A stretch of DNA of 13,748 nucleotides, from positions 1-13,748 of the forward strand of contig JAGVEK010000386.1 of NCBI GenBank assembly GCA_020058315.1, in the 5' to 3' direction. The notes below the pieces were generated by a model, which was not told the DNA's origin, ran no database searches, and worked only from the letters and a program-made list of their open reading frames with translations. The position numbers were made by a program, and so were the translations under genes. Within the stretch, counting starts at the first letter, position 1. The number at the start of each line of letters is the position of its first letter. This document shows, one piece after another, positions 1 to 6,399 of the stretch. Source of the stretch: Candidatus Zixiibacteriota bacterium. GTDB lineage: Bacteria; Zixibacteria; MSB-5A5; WJJR01.

Positions 1-327
1 CTCGACTCCGTTCCGGAGAAAGTGCGAGCGATAGACGTCGAGCTCGTGGGAAATCACGTGATCGACACGGAAGCGCAAATCTGTAAAGGTGATCTTGTCC
101 TTGACGCGATAGGCGTTCCCGTAGAGCCCGCGCTGACGGAAACCGGTGAGGTAGAGCACCGCTTCGCGCAATGTCTTGCTGGGTATTGTCCCGGCATTGA
201 GAGCGACTCCACCCACCGTGGCCCGGCGCTCGATGACAGCAACCGAACAACCGAGTTTTGCTCCCTGGATGGCGGCATGGTGCCCGGCAGGGCCGGAACC
301 GATCACCACCAGGTCATAGCGTCGCAT
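1..327 (-). CDS. sthA: Soluble pyridine nucleotide transhydrogenase (Si-specific NAD(P)+ transhydrogenase), 5' part only
   Basis: SthA is a cytosolic FAD enzyme that passes hydride between NADPH and NAD+. The first 109 residues are present; the rest runs off the left edge. The frame opens with the FAD-binding dinucleotide fold (VVIGSGPAGHHAA, residues 7-19) and continues with GTIPSKTLREAVLYLTG (46-62) and LYGNAYRVKDKIT (68-80), a pattern typical of SthA rather than of dihydrolipoamide dehydrogenase. The start at 327 is supported by an AAAGGGAA ribosome site on the minus strand at 340-333. Oddity: the position of the first redox Cys of the superfamily is Ala42 (GGVALNAGT) and the second is Thr47, so no redox disulfide is possible. 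E. coli SthA keeps the first Cys. The gene is divergent from gnd and pgl-zwf, the NADPH-producing enzymes, which fits its role. Family assignment is firm; the symbol rests on the N-terminal part only. Confidence 0.85.
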   Translation of the reverse strand, partial: MRRYDLVVIGSGPAGHHAAIQGAKLGCSVAVIERRATVGGVALNAGTIPSKTLREAVLYLTGFRQRGLYGNAYRVKDKITFTDLRFRVDHVISHELDVYRSHFLRNGVE

Positions 328-696
328 GCCGATTCCCTTTCTTCATCAGGCCGCGCCAGGCCCCGATTCCGTTTTGGCTGACAATTCCGACCCAGGGCGG
401 GGGAAGACCGGGCGGGCCGGCGACCGGGTCGAAATCCCATATCTCAGTCATGCAATCGGACTTCATAATCATAATTACATACAATCTCCGGTTCCACGCC
501 AGTCGGACTTGGGCTCATTTGCCAATCTCGCGAAAACCAAATCTCTCGATTTCACTGGCCTCAACAGCCTCAAGAGGTGATTCTGCGGATACATTGAGTG
601 AACAGGTTTCGGCTCGGCGCAGCCATCCCCGGTCACTCGCAGTCGATGGAGCAATGAGGTGGATCATTCCGTTCCGCAGAAAAAAGGGGGACTAAG
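328..696. other. Divergent intergenic region between sthA and gnd
   Basis: This 369-bp gap has no convincing gene; the open frames in it lack recognisable sequence. It must hold the promoters of sthA (leftward) and of the gnd operon (rightward). The ribosome site of gnd, AAGGGGG at 684-690, lies at its right end and that of sthA at its left end. The only clearly AT-rich part is about 460-486. I see no tRNA or riboswitch structure by eye. Confidence 0.6.
460..486. promoter_or_regulatory. AT-rich patch, possible promoter core in the sthA/gnd divergent region
   Basis: A run of about 27 bases rich in A and T stands out in a GC-rich gap between divergent genes. It contains TACAAT at 480-485 on the plus strand and TATGAT on the minus strand, both close to a sigma-70 -10 box. 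No good -35 box stands at the right distance for either. The position between two divergent genes is the main support; strand and exact boxes are uncertain. Confidence 0.25.
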
Positions 697-1680
697 ATGC
701 AGTTAGGCATGATTGGACTGGGTCGGATGGGCGGCAACATGGTGCGCCGCCTGATGAAGGGCGGCCACACATGCATCGTTCACACCCGCAACTTTGCCAC
801 CGTGCAGGAGTTTGTGAAGGAGGGCGCCATCGGGACGAAGTCCCTCGAAGATCTGATCGGGAAACTTCCTGCGCCCCGTGTCGCATGGGTGATGGTTCCA
901 GCGGGGACCCCGACTGAGCAGACTGTGATGGAGCTGGCCAGCCTCATGCAGCCGGGGGACATCATCATCGACGGTGGCAACTCAAACTACAAGGATGACG
1001 TGCGGCGGGCTCAGGCACTGAAACCGAAGGGCATCCGCTATCTCGATGTGGGGACCAGTGGCGGCGTCTGGGGGCTGGAGCGAGGGTACTGTCTGATGAT
1101 CGGCGGAGACACTGAGGCCGTCCGCCACCTCGATCCAATCTTTCGCACGCTCGCCCCTGGGCGCGGCACGATCCCGCGCACACCCGGACGAAAATCCCAG
1201 GACGGAACCGCAGAAGAAGGATATCTCCATTGCGGACCCGTGGGTGCGGGTCATTTCGTGAAAATGGTCCACAACGGAATTGAGTATGGCCTGATGCATG
1301 CACTCGCGGAAGGATTCGACATTCTCCGCAACGCCGGCACCGAAGCACGGCCGCCGGAGCTTCGATATGGCCTCCCTCTTGCCGACATTTCCGAGGTCTG
1401 GCGCCGTGGCAGTGTTCTCAGTTCGTGGCTCCTCGATCTCACCGCCAGCGCGCTGATCGAAGACGCGGCCCTGGAGAAATTTACCGGCTCGGTCGAAGAC
1501 TCCGGCGAAGGGCGTTGGACTGTCATGACTGCGATCGAAGAGGCGGTCCCGGCCGACGCGATATCGGCCGCACTGTACGCGCGCTTTCGCTCTCGTCAGG
1601 ACCACACATTCGCCGAGAAGATTCTCTCCGCCATGCGGTATAAGTTCGGCGGCCACGTGGAGCACCCGACCGGGGGATGA
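697..1680 (+). CDS. gnd: 6-phosphogluconate dehydrogenase, decarboxylating, short (YqeC/GndA-like) form
   Basis: The enzyme oxidises and decarboxylates 6-phosphogluconate to ribulose 5-phosphate, the third step of the oxidative pentose phosphate pathway, in the cytosol. At 327 residues it is the short bacterial form; the classic enzyme has about 470. An N-terminal Rossmann motif GLGRMG (7-12) is followed by the GGNSNYKDD substrate-binding segment, GTSGGVWGLERGY, and HFVKMVHNGIEYG with the expected catalytic Lys189, His192, Asn193 and Glu196. The C-terminal helical domain (SSWLLDLTASAL; TAIEEAVPADAI) is present. The start is preceded by AAGGGGG six bases upstream. In this family NAD+ use is common for short forms, but cofactor preference cannot be read with confidence here. 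It is followed by a REP-like element and then pgl-zwf on the same strand. Confidence 0.93.
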   Translation: MQLGMIGLGRMGGNMVRRLMKGGHTCIVHTRNFATVQEFVKEGAIGTKSLEDLIGKLPAPRVAWVMVPAGTPTEQTVMELASLMQPGDIIIDGGNSNYKDDVRRAQALKPKGIRYLDVGTSGGVWGLERGYCLMIGGDTEAVRHLDPIFRTLAPGRGTIPRTPGRKSQDGTAEEGYLHCGPVGAGHFVKMVHNGIEYGLMHALAEGFDILRNAGTEARPPELRYGLPLADISEVWRRGSVLSSWLLDLTASALIEDAALEKFTGSVEDSGEGRWTVMTAIEEAVPADAISAALYARFRSRQDHTFAEKILSAMRYKFGGHVEHPTGG

Positions 1681-1725
1681 CACATGAACCCTGTGATCGG
1701 AAGACGGCCGAGTGATAGAAATTTG

Positions 1726-1802
1726 GGTGCCACGGGTCTTCAGACCCGTGCTGCTTCTCCTCGGAGAGCGAGCGGAGCACGGCCCTAAAGGGCCGTGGCA
1801 CC
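1726..1802. repeat. REP-like palindromic element between gnd and pgl-zwf
   Basis: This 77-bp element has 10-bp perfect terminal inverted repeats, GGTGCCACGG (1726-1735) and CCGTGGCACC (1793-1802). Each half is itself a hairpin: CACGGGTC-TTCA-GACCCGTG on the left (1731-1750) and CACGGCCC-TAAA-GGGCCGTG on the right (1778-1797). Two back-to-back hairpins inside an outer inverted repeat is the layout of REP/BIME-type dispersed elements. Only one copy is seen in this window, so dispersal in the genome is an inference. The right arm overlaps the first possible GTG start (1795) of the next gene. It may end or slow transcription after gnd, or stabilise mRNA ends. Confidence 0.7.
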
Positions 1803-1806
1803 GGTC

Positions 1807-4236
1807 ATGTCGATGGTCATGAAACCGATTGAACCACTGATCCTGCAGTTCGCCGATCTCGACGCGTTAAGTATCGCCGCCGCAGAACAATTCTGCCTGA
1901 TCGCGGGAATCGCCGTCTCAGCGCGCGGCCGTTGCACAATCGTACTCGCGGGTGGTTCGACACCCCGCCGACTCTACGAGCTGATAGCGACACCAGCGTA
2001 CCGTGACAGGGTCCGGTGGGATCAGCTCGAGTTCTTCTGGGGGGATGAACGGATGGTCCCGCCAGATCATCCTGATTCGAATTTCCAGATGGCGAATGAG
2101 ACACTGCTGAAGAAGATCCCCGTCAAGGAGTTCGCCATTCATCGCATCCCTGCGGAAAGTGGTACACCAGATGATGTGGCGCGTCGGTACGAAGAGGAGA
2201 TCGCCATCTCATTCGGGATCGTCGGCGGCGGACCACCACCCACTTTTGATTTGATTGTCCTCGGCATGGGTACCGATGGGCACACCGCGTCGCTCTTCCC
2301 CCAGTCCCCGGCGCTGAGCGCGACAGAACGCTGGGTTGTCTCCAGCCACGCACCCCAACCGCCGTACGATCGCGTGACAATGACCGCACCAGTCATCAAC
2401 GCCGCCCGCCAGGTGATCTTCATGGTCGCAGGGGCCGACAAATCGCCGACCCTGGCCCAGGTACTGGATGGTCCTCTTGATCCGGACCAGCTTCCCTCAC
2501 AACTGGTCGCTCCCTCAAACGGGAGCCTGCTCTGGTTCATTGATTCCGCCGCAGCATCACAACTCAGAGGGACTGGATTGCCGGGGGGGGATTCGCGTAT
2601 GATCACCCTGACAGCAACTCCGCATGCAAGACATGCGCCACCGCCAGTCATCGAGATTCCAGTTTCCGAGGACGAAGATATGAGAGAGGACAGTTCAAGC
2701 AGCCAGATCGCGACCAGCGAGATTCCCGGCGATCCAATTCTCGCCGAGCCAAGGCCCGATCCATGTGTGCTCGTTATCTTCGGGATCACAGGAGACCTGG
2801 CTCGGCGCAAGCTCATCCCAGCGCTCTACAACCTGATGGTCGATGGTTCTCTGCCGGAACGATTCGCAGTCGTGGGCGTGGGCCGCGAGAAAGTCACAAC
2901 CGGCCAACTGCGCGAACGGCTTCGTGAGCAAACGGGTCAGTTCTCCCGCCGCCAGCCGCTTGACACTCATGTCTGGAATTGCTTCGCCGCCAACATCGAG
3001 TATGTCTGCGGGAGCTTCGACGATGCCAGTGTCTATCCGGTGCTGAAAGAACGGCTGCTGCAGGTTGACGCCCGTGTGGGAACGTGTGGCAACCGGATCT
3101 ACTACATGGCAACTCCTTCGGCCACGTTCCCCGGAATCCTTGAGAGTCTCCATCACAACACCCTTTTGCCACGGGTTCATGGGCAACGCACGCAACCGTG
3201 GGCGCAAGTCATCATCGAGAAGCCATTCGGCCGCGACTTGGAATCCGCAAGGGAACTGAACCGTCTCGTGAGGCAGTACATCTCGGAGGATCAGACCTTC
3301 CGGATTGATCACTACCTCGGCAAGGAAACGGTTCAGAACATCCTGGTGTTCCGCTTCGGCAATTCCATCTTCGAGCCCTTCTGGAATCGCATGCACATCG
3401 ACTATGTCGAGATCACCGCCGCGGAGACGATCGGCCTGCAGGGGCGCGGCCGCTTCTACGACCAGACTGGGGTTCTGCGCGACGTCGTGCAAAACCATCT
3501 TCTCCAGATCCTTTCCCTGTGCGCGATGGAACCGCCGGTTTCGTTCGCGGTCAACGACATCCGCGATCAAAAAGTTCAGGTGCTCAAATCGCTCCGCCCG
3601 ATCTCCAATCTCGACATTTCCGACCAAGTCGTCGCGGCACAGTATCGCGGCTACTACAATGAGCCGGGCGTCGCCAAGGACTCACGAACCCCGACCTACG
3701 TGGCGCTGAAGGTGTTGATCGACAACTGGCGGTGGCAAGGTGTCCCTTTCTACCTGCGAGCGGGCAAGAACCTGCGCCGGCGCTGCACCGAAGTGTCCAT
3801 TCACTTCCAACCAATCCCGCTCAGCCTGTTTCCACAAGGCAACACATGTCAGATTCTCGAGCGGAATGTCCTGACCCTTCGCATCCAGCCGGAGGAAGGC
3901 ATCTCGCTGCGCTTTGTCGCCAAGGTGCCCGGGGAGCAGCTCTCGGTTGGGAACGTCTTCATGAGCATGAACTACTCATCGGCTTTTGGTAAACCACTCT
4001 CTGAAGCGTACGAGCGTCTCCTGCTGGATTGCATGCGCGGCGACGCCACTCTGTTCGAGCGTCGCGATGGTGTCGAACATGCATGGAAGTTCGTCACCCC
4101 GATTCTCGAAGCATTAGACTCGGAGACCCAGAGCCCGATCAATCTCTACGATCCCGGAAGTTCCGGCCCGGTCGAAGCAGACAGACTGCTGGCTCGTGAC
4201 GGCCGCCGCTGGGGCGCGCTGGAATCGGAATCGTAG
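1807..4236 (+). CDS. Fused 6-phosphogluconolactonase / glucose-6-phosphate 1-dehydrogenase (Pgl-Zwf), as read
   Basis: As written, one 809-residue protein carries steps 2 and 1 of the oxidative pentose phosphate pathway. Residues about 1-255 are Pgl: AGGSTPRRLY (from 48), WGDER (78-82), and MGTDGHTASLFP with catalytic His159. After a Pro/acidic/Ser linker (about 260-315) comes Zwf: NADP-binding GITGDLARRKL (326-336), EKPFGRD (471-477), the substrate/catalytic motif RIDHYLGKE (499-507) and WRWQGVPFYLRAGK (641-654). Both domains look complete. Start: GTG 1795 lies inside the REP-like element, so ATG 1807 is used; ATG 1813 or 1819 also fit, and none has a strong ribosome site. The Pgl-first order matches Plasmodium GluPho, not animal H6PD. 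An 8-G run at 2583-2590 lies at the junction; with seven Gs, pgl would end at TGA 2600-2602, overlapping ATG 2599. Thus true fusion, slippage and a one-base sequence error are all open. Confidence 0.85.
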   Translation: MSMVMKPIEPLILQFADLDALSIAAAEQFCLIAGIAVSARGRCTIVLAGGSTPRRLYELIATPAYRDRVRWDQLEFFWGDERMVPPDHPDSNFQMANETLLKKIPVKEFAIHRIPAESGTPDDVARRYEEEIAISFGIVGGGPPPTFDLIVLGMGTDGHTASLFPQSPALSATERWVVSSHAPQPPYDRVTMTAPVINAARQVIFMVAGADKSPTLAQVLDGPLDPDQLPSQLVAPSNGSLLWFIDSAAASQLRGTGLPGGDSRMITLTATPHARHAPPPVIEIPVSEDEDMREDSSSSQIATSEIPGDPILAEPRPDPCVLVIFGITGDLARRKLIPALYNLMVDGSLPERFAVVGVGREKVTTGQLRERLREQTGQFSRRQPLDTHVWNCFAANIEYVCGSFDDASVYPVLKERLLQVDARVGTCGNRIYYMATPSATFPGILESLHHNTLLPRVHGQRTQPWAQVIIEKPFGRDLESARELNRLVRQYISEDQTFRIDHYLGKETVQNILVFRFGNSIFEPFWNRMHIDYVEITAAETIGLQGRGRFYDQTGVLRDVVQNHLLQILSLCAMEPPVSFAVNDIRDQKVQVLKSLRPISNLDISDQVVAAQYRGYYNEPGVAKDSRTPTYVALKVLIDNWRWQGVPFYLRAGKNLRRRCTEVSIHFQPIPLSLFPQGNTCQILERNVLTLRIQPEEGISLRFVAKVPGEQLSVGNVFMSMNYSSAFGKPLSEAYERLLLDCMRGDATLFERRDGVEHAWKFVTPILEALDSETQSPINLYDPGSSGPVEADRLLARDGRRWGALESES
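2583..2590 (+). other. 8-G homopolymer at the Pgl/Zwf junction
   Basis: Eight consecutive G follow CC in the linker coding region. In the given frame they encode Gly-Gly. Deleting one G changes the reading to a short tail (PGGIRV) and a TGA at 2600-2602, which overlaps the in-frame ATG at 2599-2601 in an ATGA arrangement typical of coupled genes. The G run then lies 8 bases upstream of that ATG, where a ribosome site would be. Such runs are prone to polymerase slippage and to sequencing error. Confidence 0.8.
2668..2682 (+). promoter_or_regulatory. Possible internal ribosome binding site and start for Zwf
   Basis: GAGG at 2668-2671 stands 8 bases before an in-frame ATG at 2680 (Met292 of the fusion). 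Starting here would give a 518-residue Zwf, close to the usual length of the family (about 490-515), and would leave out most of the linker. This may be a relic of a separate zwf gene or an active internal start. Purine-rich words are common in acidic linkers, so chance is possible. Confidence 0.35.
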
Positions 4237-4481
4237 TCTCCTTGGACCGGCACTCCGGGAACAGGTGGTCATCCGGGTCAAACGACTGGTCTCCACGACT
4301 CAACGGCACCCACTCCGGTTGTTCCTCCTGTCCGTCTCTAACCGGACTACTCGGTTCGTTCGTGGCCTCAAAGGCACGGTGCAACGGGGCCATTGCCATT
4401 TCGCCGCCTGTGATGTAGCTTGGTTTGCAGTGGTGCCATTCGCATCGGCTCACGCGGTGAAATGACGTCACGGATAGTGGT

Positions 4482-4919
4482 ATGTCCACCCCACAGACAC
4501 AGAAAGCACCGCCAGTCTTCAAGCGGAGCCGAACAAAGATCTGGATTCGCACGGGCATTCTGGCGGTTTTCGGCACTCTCTTCGGAATGGTCCTGTACCA
4601 CGACATTGATTCCGGAGCATTCCATTGGCAGTGGGGGCTGCCGGTCTTTTTGATTTGTGTCCCTCTGGGATTTTGGATGAGAAAGCTGGTTCCGATGCAG
4701 GTTTATCCTGCATCGCGTCACGTCACCCTGTCGTTCGATCGCGTGTATTTCGCCTTGATCGTATTCCTGGTCATTATCAAGGCGGTCGTGGGGAACATGC
4801 TGCATGCGACGGTTCTAGCTGATGTCATCATGTGCGTGATCCTTGGCCTGATGGTCGGGCGTCTCAGCGGCATCTGTGTCCGTGTCCATGACCTGAGACC
4901 GGAGGACACAAGTCAATGA
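4482..4919 (+). CDS. Small four-helix membrane protein, unknown function
   Basis: A 145-residue protein that I do not recognise with confidence. It has a basic N-terminal tail and four hydrophobic segments at about 22-40, 48-66, 84-106 and 110-129, followed by a charged C-terminus (VHDLRPEDTSQ). The basic residues between helices 2 and 3 (RKLVPMQVYPASRH) suggest that loop is cytoplasmic. The overall plan, four helices with a GLMVGRL end, loosely recalls CcdC-type (DUF1453) proteins, but similarity by eye is weak. The start at ATG 4482 has a poor ribosome site (GGATAG nearby). It sits 245 bp after zwf and 135 bp before the C1 peptidase on the same strand, so operon membership is uncertain. The composition fits a real membrane protein. 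Confidence 0.7.
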   Translation: MSTPQTQKAPPVFKRSRTKIWIRTGILAVFGTLFGMVLYHDIDSGAFHWQWGLPVFLICVPLGFWMRKLVPMQVYPASRHVTLSFDRVYFALIVFLVIIKAVVGNMLHATVLADVIMCVILGLMVGRLSGICVRVHDLRPEDTSQ

Positions 4920-5054
4920 AGCGCGACTTGTGGGGGGCGGGGTGTCGTTCCAGACAGACGGCTTACTATCCCCGGCATAGGTGGCTTTGATTCCCATTAC
5001 TGAATCAGATGCTGAGTCAAGTTCTATCACACAATTGAGATTGAGAGGTGTCAA

Positions 5055-6356
5055 ATGCGGAAAGTTCTCATTGTCATCGTGGCTATGACCCTGATCTTCG
5101 TCATGACCGCGCCCGCCAGAGCGCAGAATGATACCGTGCAGTACATCCCCAAGTATTACGATCCGGTCCTCGAAGAGATGGAGAAGAACACCGATTCACT
5201 GAAGTCCATCCGTGACAGCGTGACCGGGGCGATACGCAAGCACCAGACAGACGTGAAGAAAGAGCAGAAGAAGAACAAGAGGGAATTGCGGTTTGACGTC
5301 AGTGGCATTCATACACCCGATTCACTCGGGGCATTTTCACGGGTGTTTCACTTCCCCCCGGTTGCGCAGTACCGTACCGGCACATGCTGGTCATTCTCAT
5401 CCACCTCGTTCATCGAATCTGAGGTGTATCGCCAGACCGGCCGGAAGATCAAGCTCTCGGAAATGCACACGGTGTATTACGAGTACCTGGCCAAGGCGCG
5501 TCGTTTCATCCAGGAGCGCGGCGCGGAGTGGAACGGCGAGGGATCGGAGGCCAATGCCCTGATTCGGATGATGAAACAGCACGGAGCGGTGCCTCTGAGT
5601 GCTTACTCAGGCCTGCGCCCCGGAGAGACACGCCATGATCACACGGCCCTGGCCGCGGAGATTCAGGAATACCTCAACTTTGTGAAATCACACGATTACT
5701 GGGATGAAGACGCTGCTCTGAAACATGTGCGGTTGATTCTCGATACCCGCCTCGGATCACCGCCCGCCACGTTTGAGTTTGAGGGCCGAACCTACACGCC
5801 GACAAAATTCCTCAGCGATGTTCTCAAGATCGATTTGAACGACTACGTAGATGTCATCTCGACTCTGTCGTTCCCGTACTACACACAGGGTCCGTACGAA
5901 GTGCCCGACAACTGGTGGTATGACAGCACCTATTACAACCTGCCGCTTGACAAGTGGTACTCCTCCCTGGTCACGGCGATCCGATCAGGATACTCGGCAG
6001 AACTGGCCGGGGACGTGTCGGAGCCGGGATGGTATGGACAGAAAGACATGGACGTCATTCCAGAGTTCGACATCCCACAGACCTCAATCAACGCGCAATC
6101 TCGTGAATTCCGATTCTACAACCGCACCACGACCGACGATCACGGGATTCATCTGGTCGGCTGCACAATCCTCGACGGCCGTGACTGGTTTCTGATCAAG
6201 GACTCCGGCCGCAGCGCGCGTCACGGCCGGTTCGAAGGGTATTTCTTTATGCGCGACGATTACCTGCGCTTGAAGATGCTCGGCTACACCGTGCACCGTG
6301 ATGCCCTGAGAGACGTGCTCGCATCTTTTCCACGACCATCACAGCCGAAGGAGTGA
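5055..6356 (+). CDS. Secreted C1-family (papain / bleomycin hydrolase-like) cysteine peptidase
   Basis: A 433-residue protein with a signal peptide at 1-23 (hydrophobic IVIVAMTLIFVM, cleavage after ARA). Residues 30-80 are charged and likely helical. The peptidase domain follows: QYRTGTCWSFSS with nucleophile Cys111, DDHGIHLVGC with His363 as the likely catalytic His, and WFLIKDSGRS, where papains have KNSW; the usual catalytic Asn is Asp383. The end (GYFFMRDDYLRLKMLGYTVHRDAL) resembles the aminopeptidase C / bleomycin hydrolase branch (C1B). GAGAGGTG (5043-5050) supports the ATG at 5055. It would act in the periplasm or outside the cell, on peptides whose identity cannot be read. Its 3' end faces the C69 peptidase gene with a 43-bp gap. 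The family is firm; whether Asp383 permits full activity is open. Confidence 0.85.
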   Translation: MRKVLIVIVAMTLIFVMTAPARAQNDTVQYIPKYYDPVLEEMEKNTDSLKSIRDSVTGAIRKHQTDVKKEQKKNKRELRFDVSGIHTPDSLGAFSRVFHFPPVAQYRTGTCWSFSSTSFIESEVYRQTGRKIKLSEMHTVYYEYLAKARRFIQERGAEWNGEGSEANALIRMMKQHGAVPLSAYSGLRPGETRHDHTALAAEIQEYLNFVKSHDYWDEDAALKHVRLILDTRLGSPPATFEFEGRTYTPTKFLSDVLKIDLNDYVDVISTLSFPYYTQGPYEVPDNWWYDSTYYNLPLDKWYSSLVTAIRSGYSAELAGDVSEPGWYGQKDMDVIPEFDIPQTSINAQSREFRFYNRTTTDDHGIHLVGCTILDGRDWFLIKDSGRSARHGRFEGYFFMRDDYLRLKMLGYTVHRDALRDVLASFPRPSQPKE

Positions 6357-6399
6357 GACACAACGCGATAGCCGTATGCGCACGCCGCGACTTGGCTGG

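Noticed and set aside
982..1683. Open frame of 233 codons on the minus strand inside gnd
   Set aside because: Antisense shadow of gnd; no motif and no independent start signal.
2695..3627. Open frame of 310 codons on the minus strand inside zwf
   Set aside because: Antisense shadow of a well-conserved gene in GC-rich DNA; composition is not protein-like.
4139..4606. Minus-strand open frame bridging the zwf/membrane protein gap
   Set aside because: Overlaps two better-supported genes and has no recognisable features; the 245-bp gap 4237-4481 appears non-coding.
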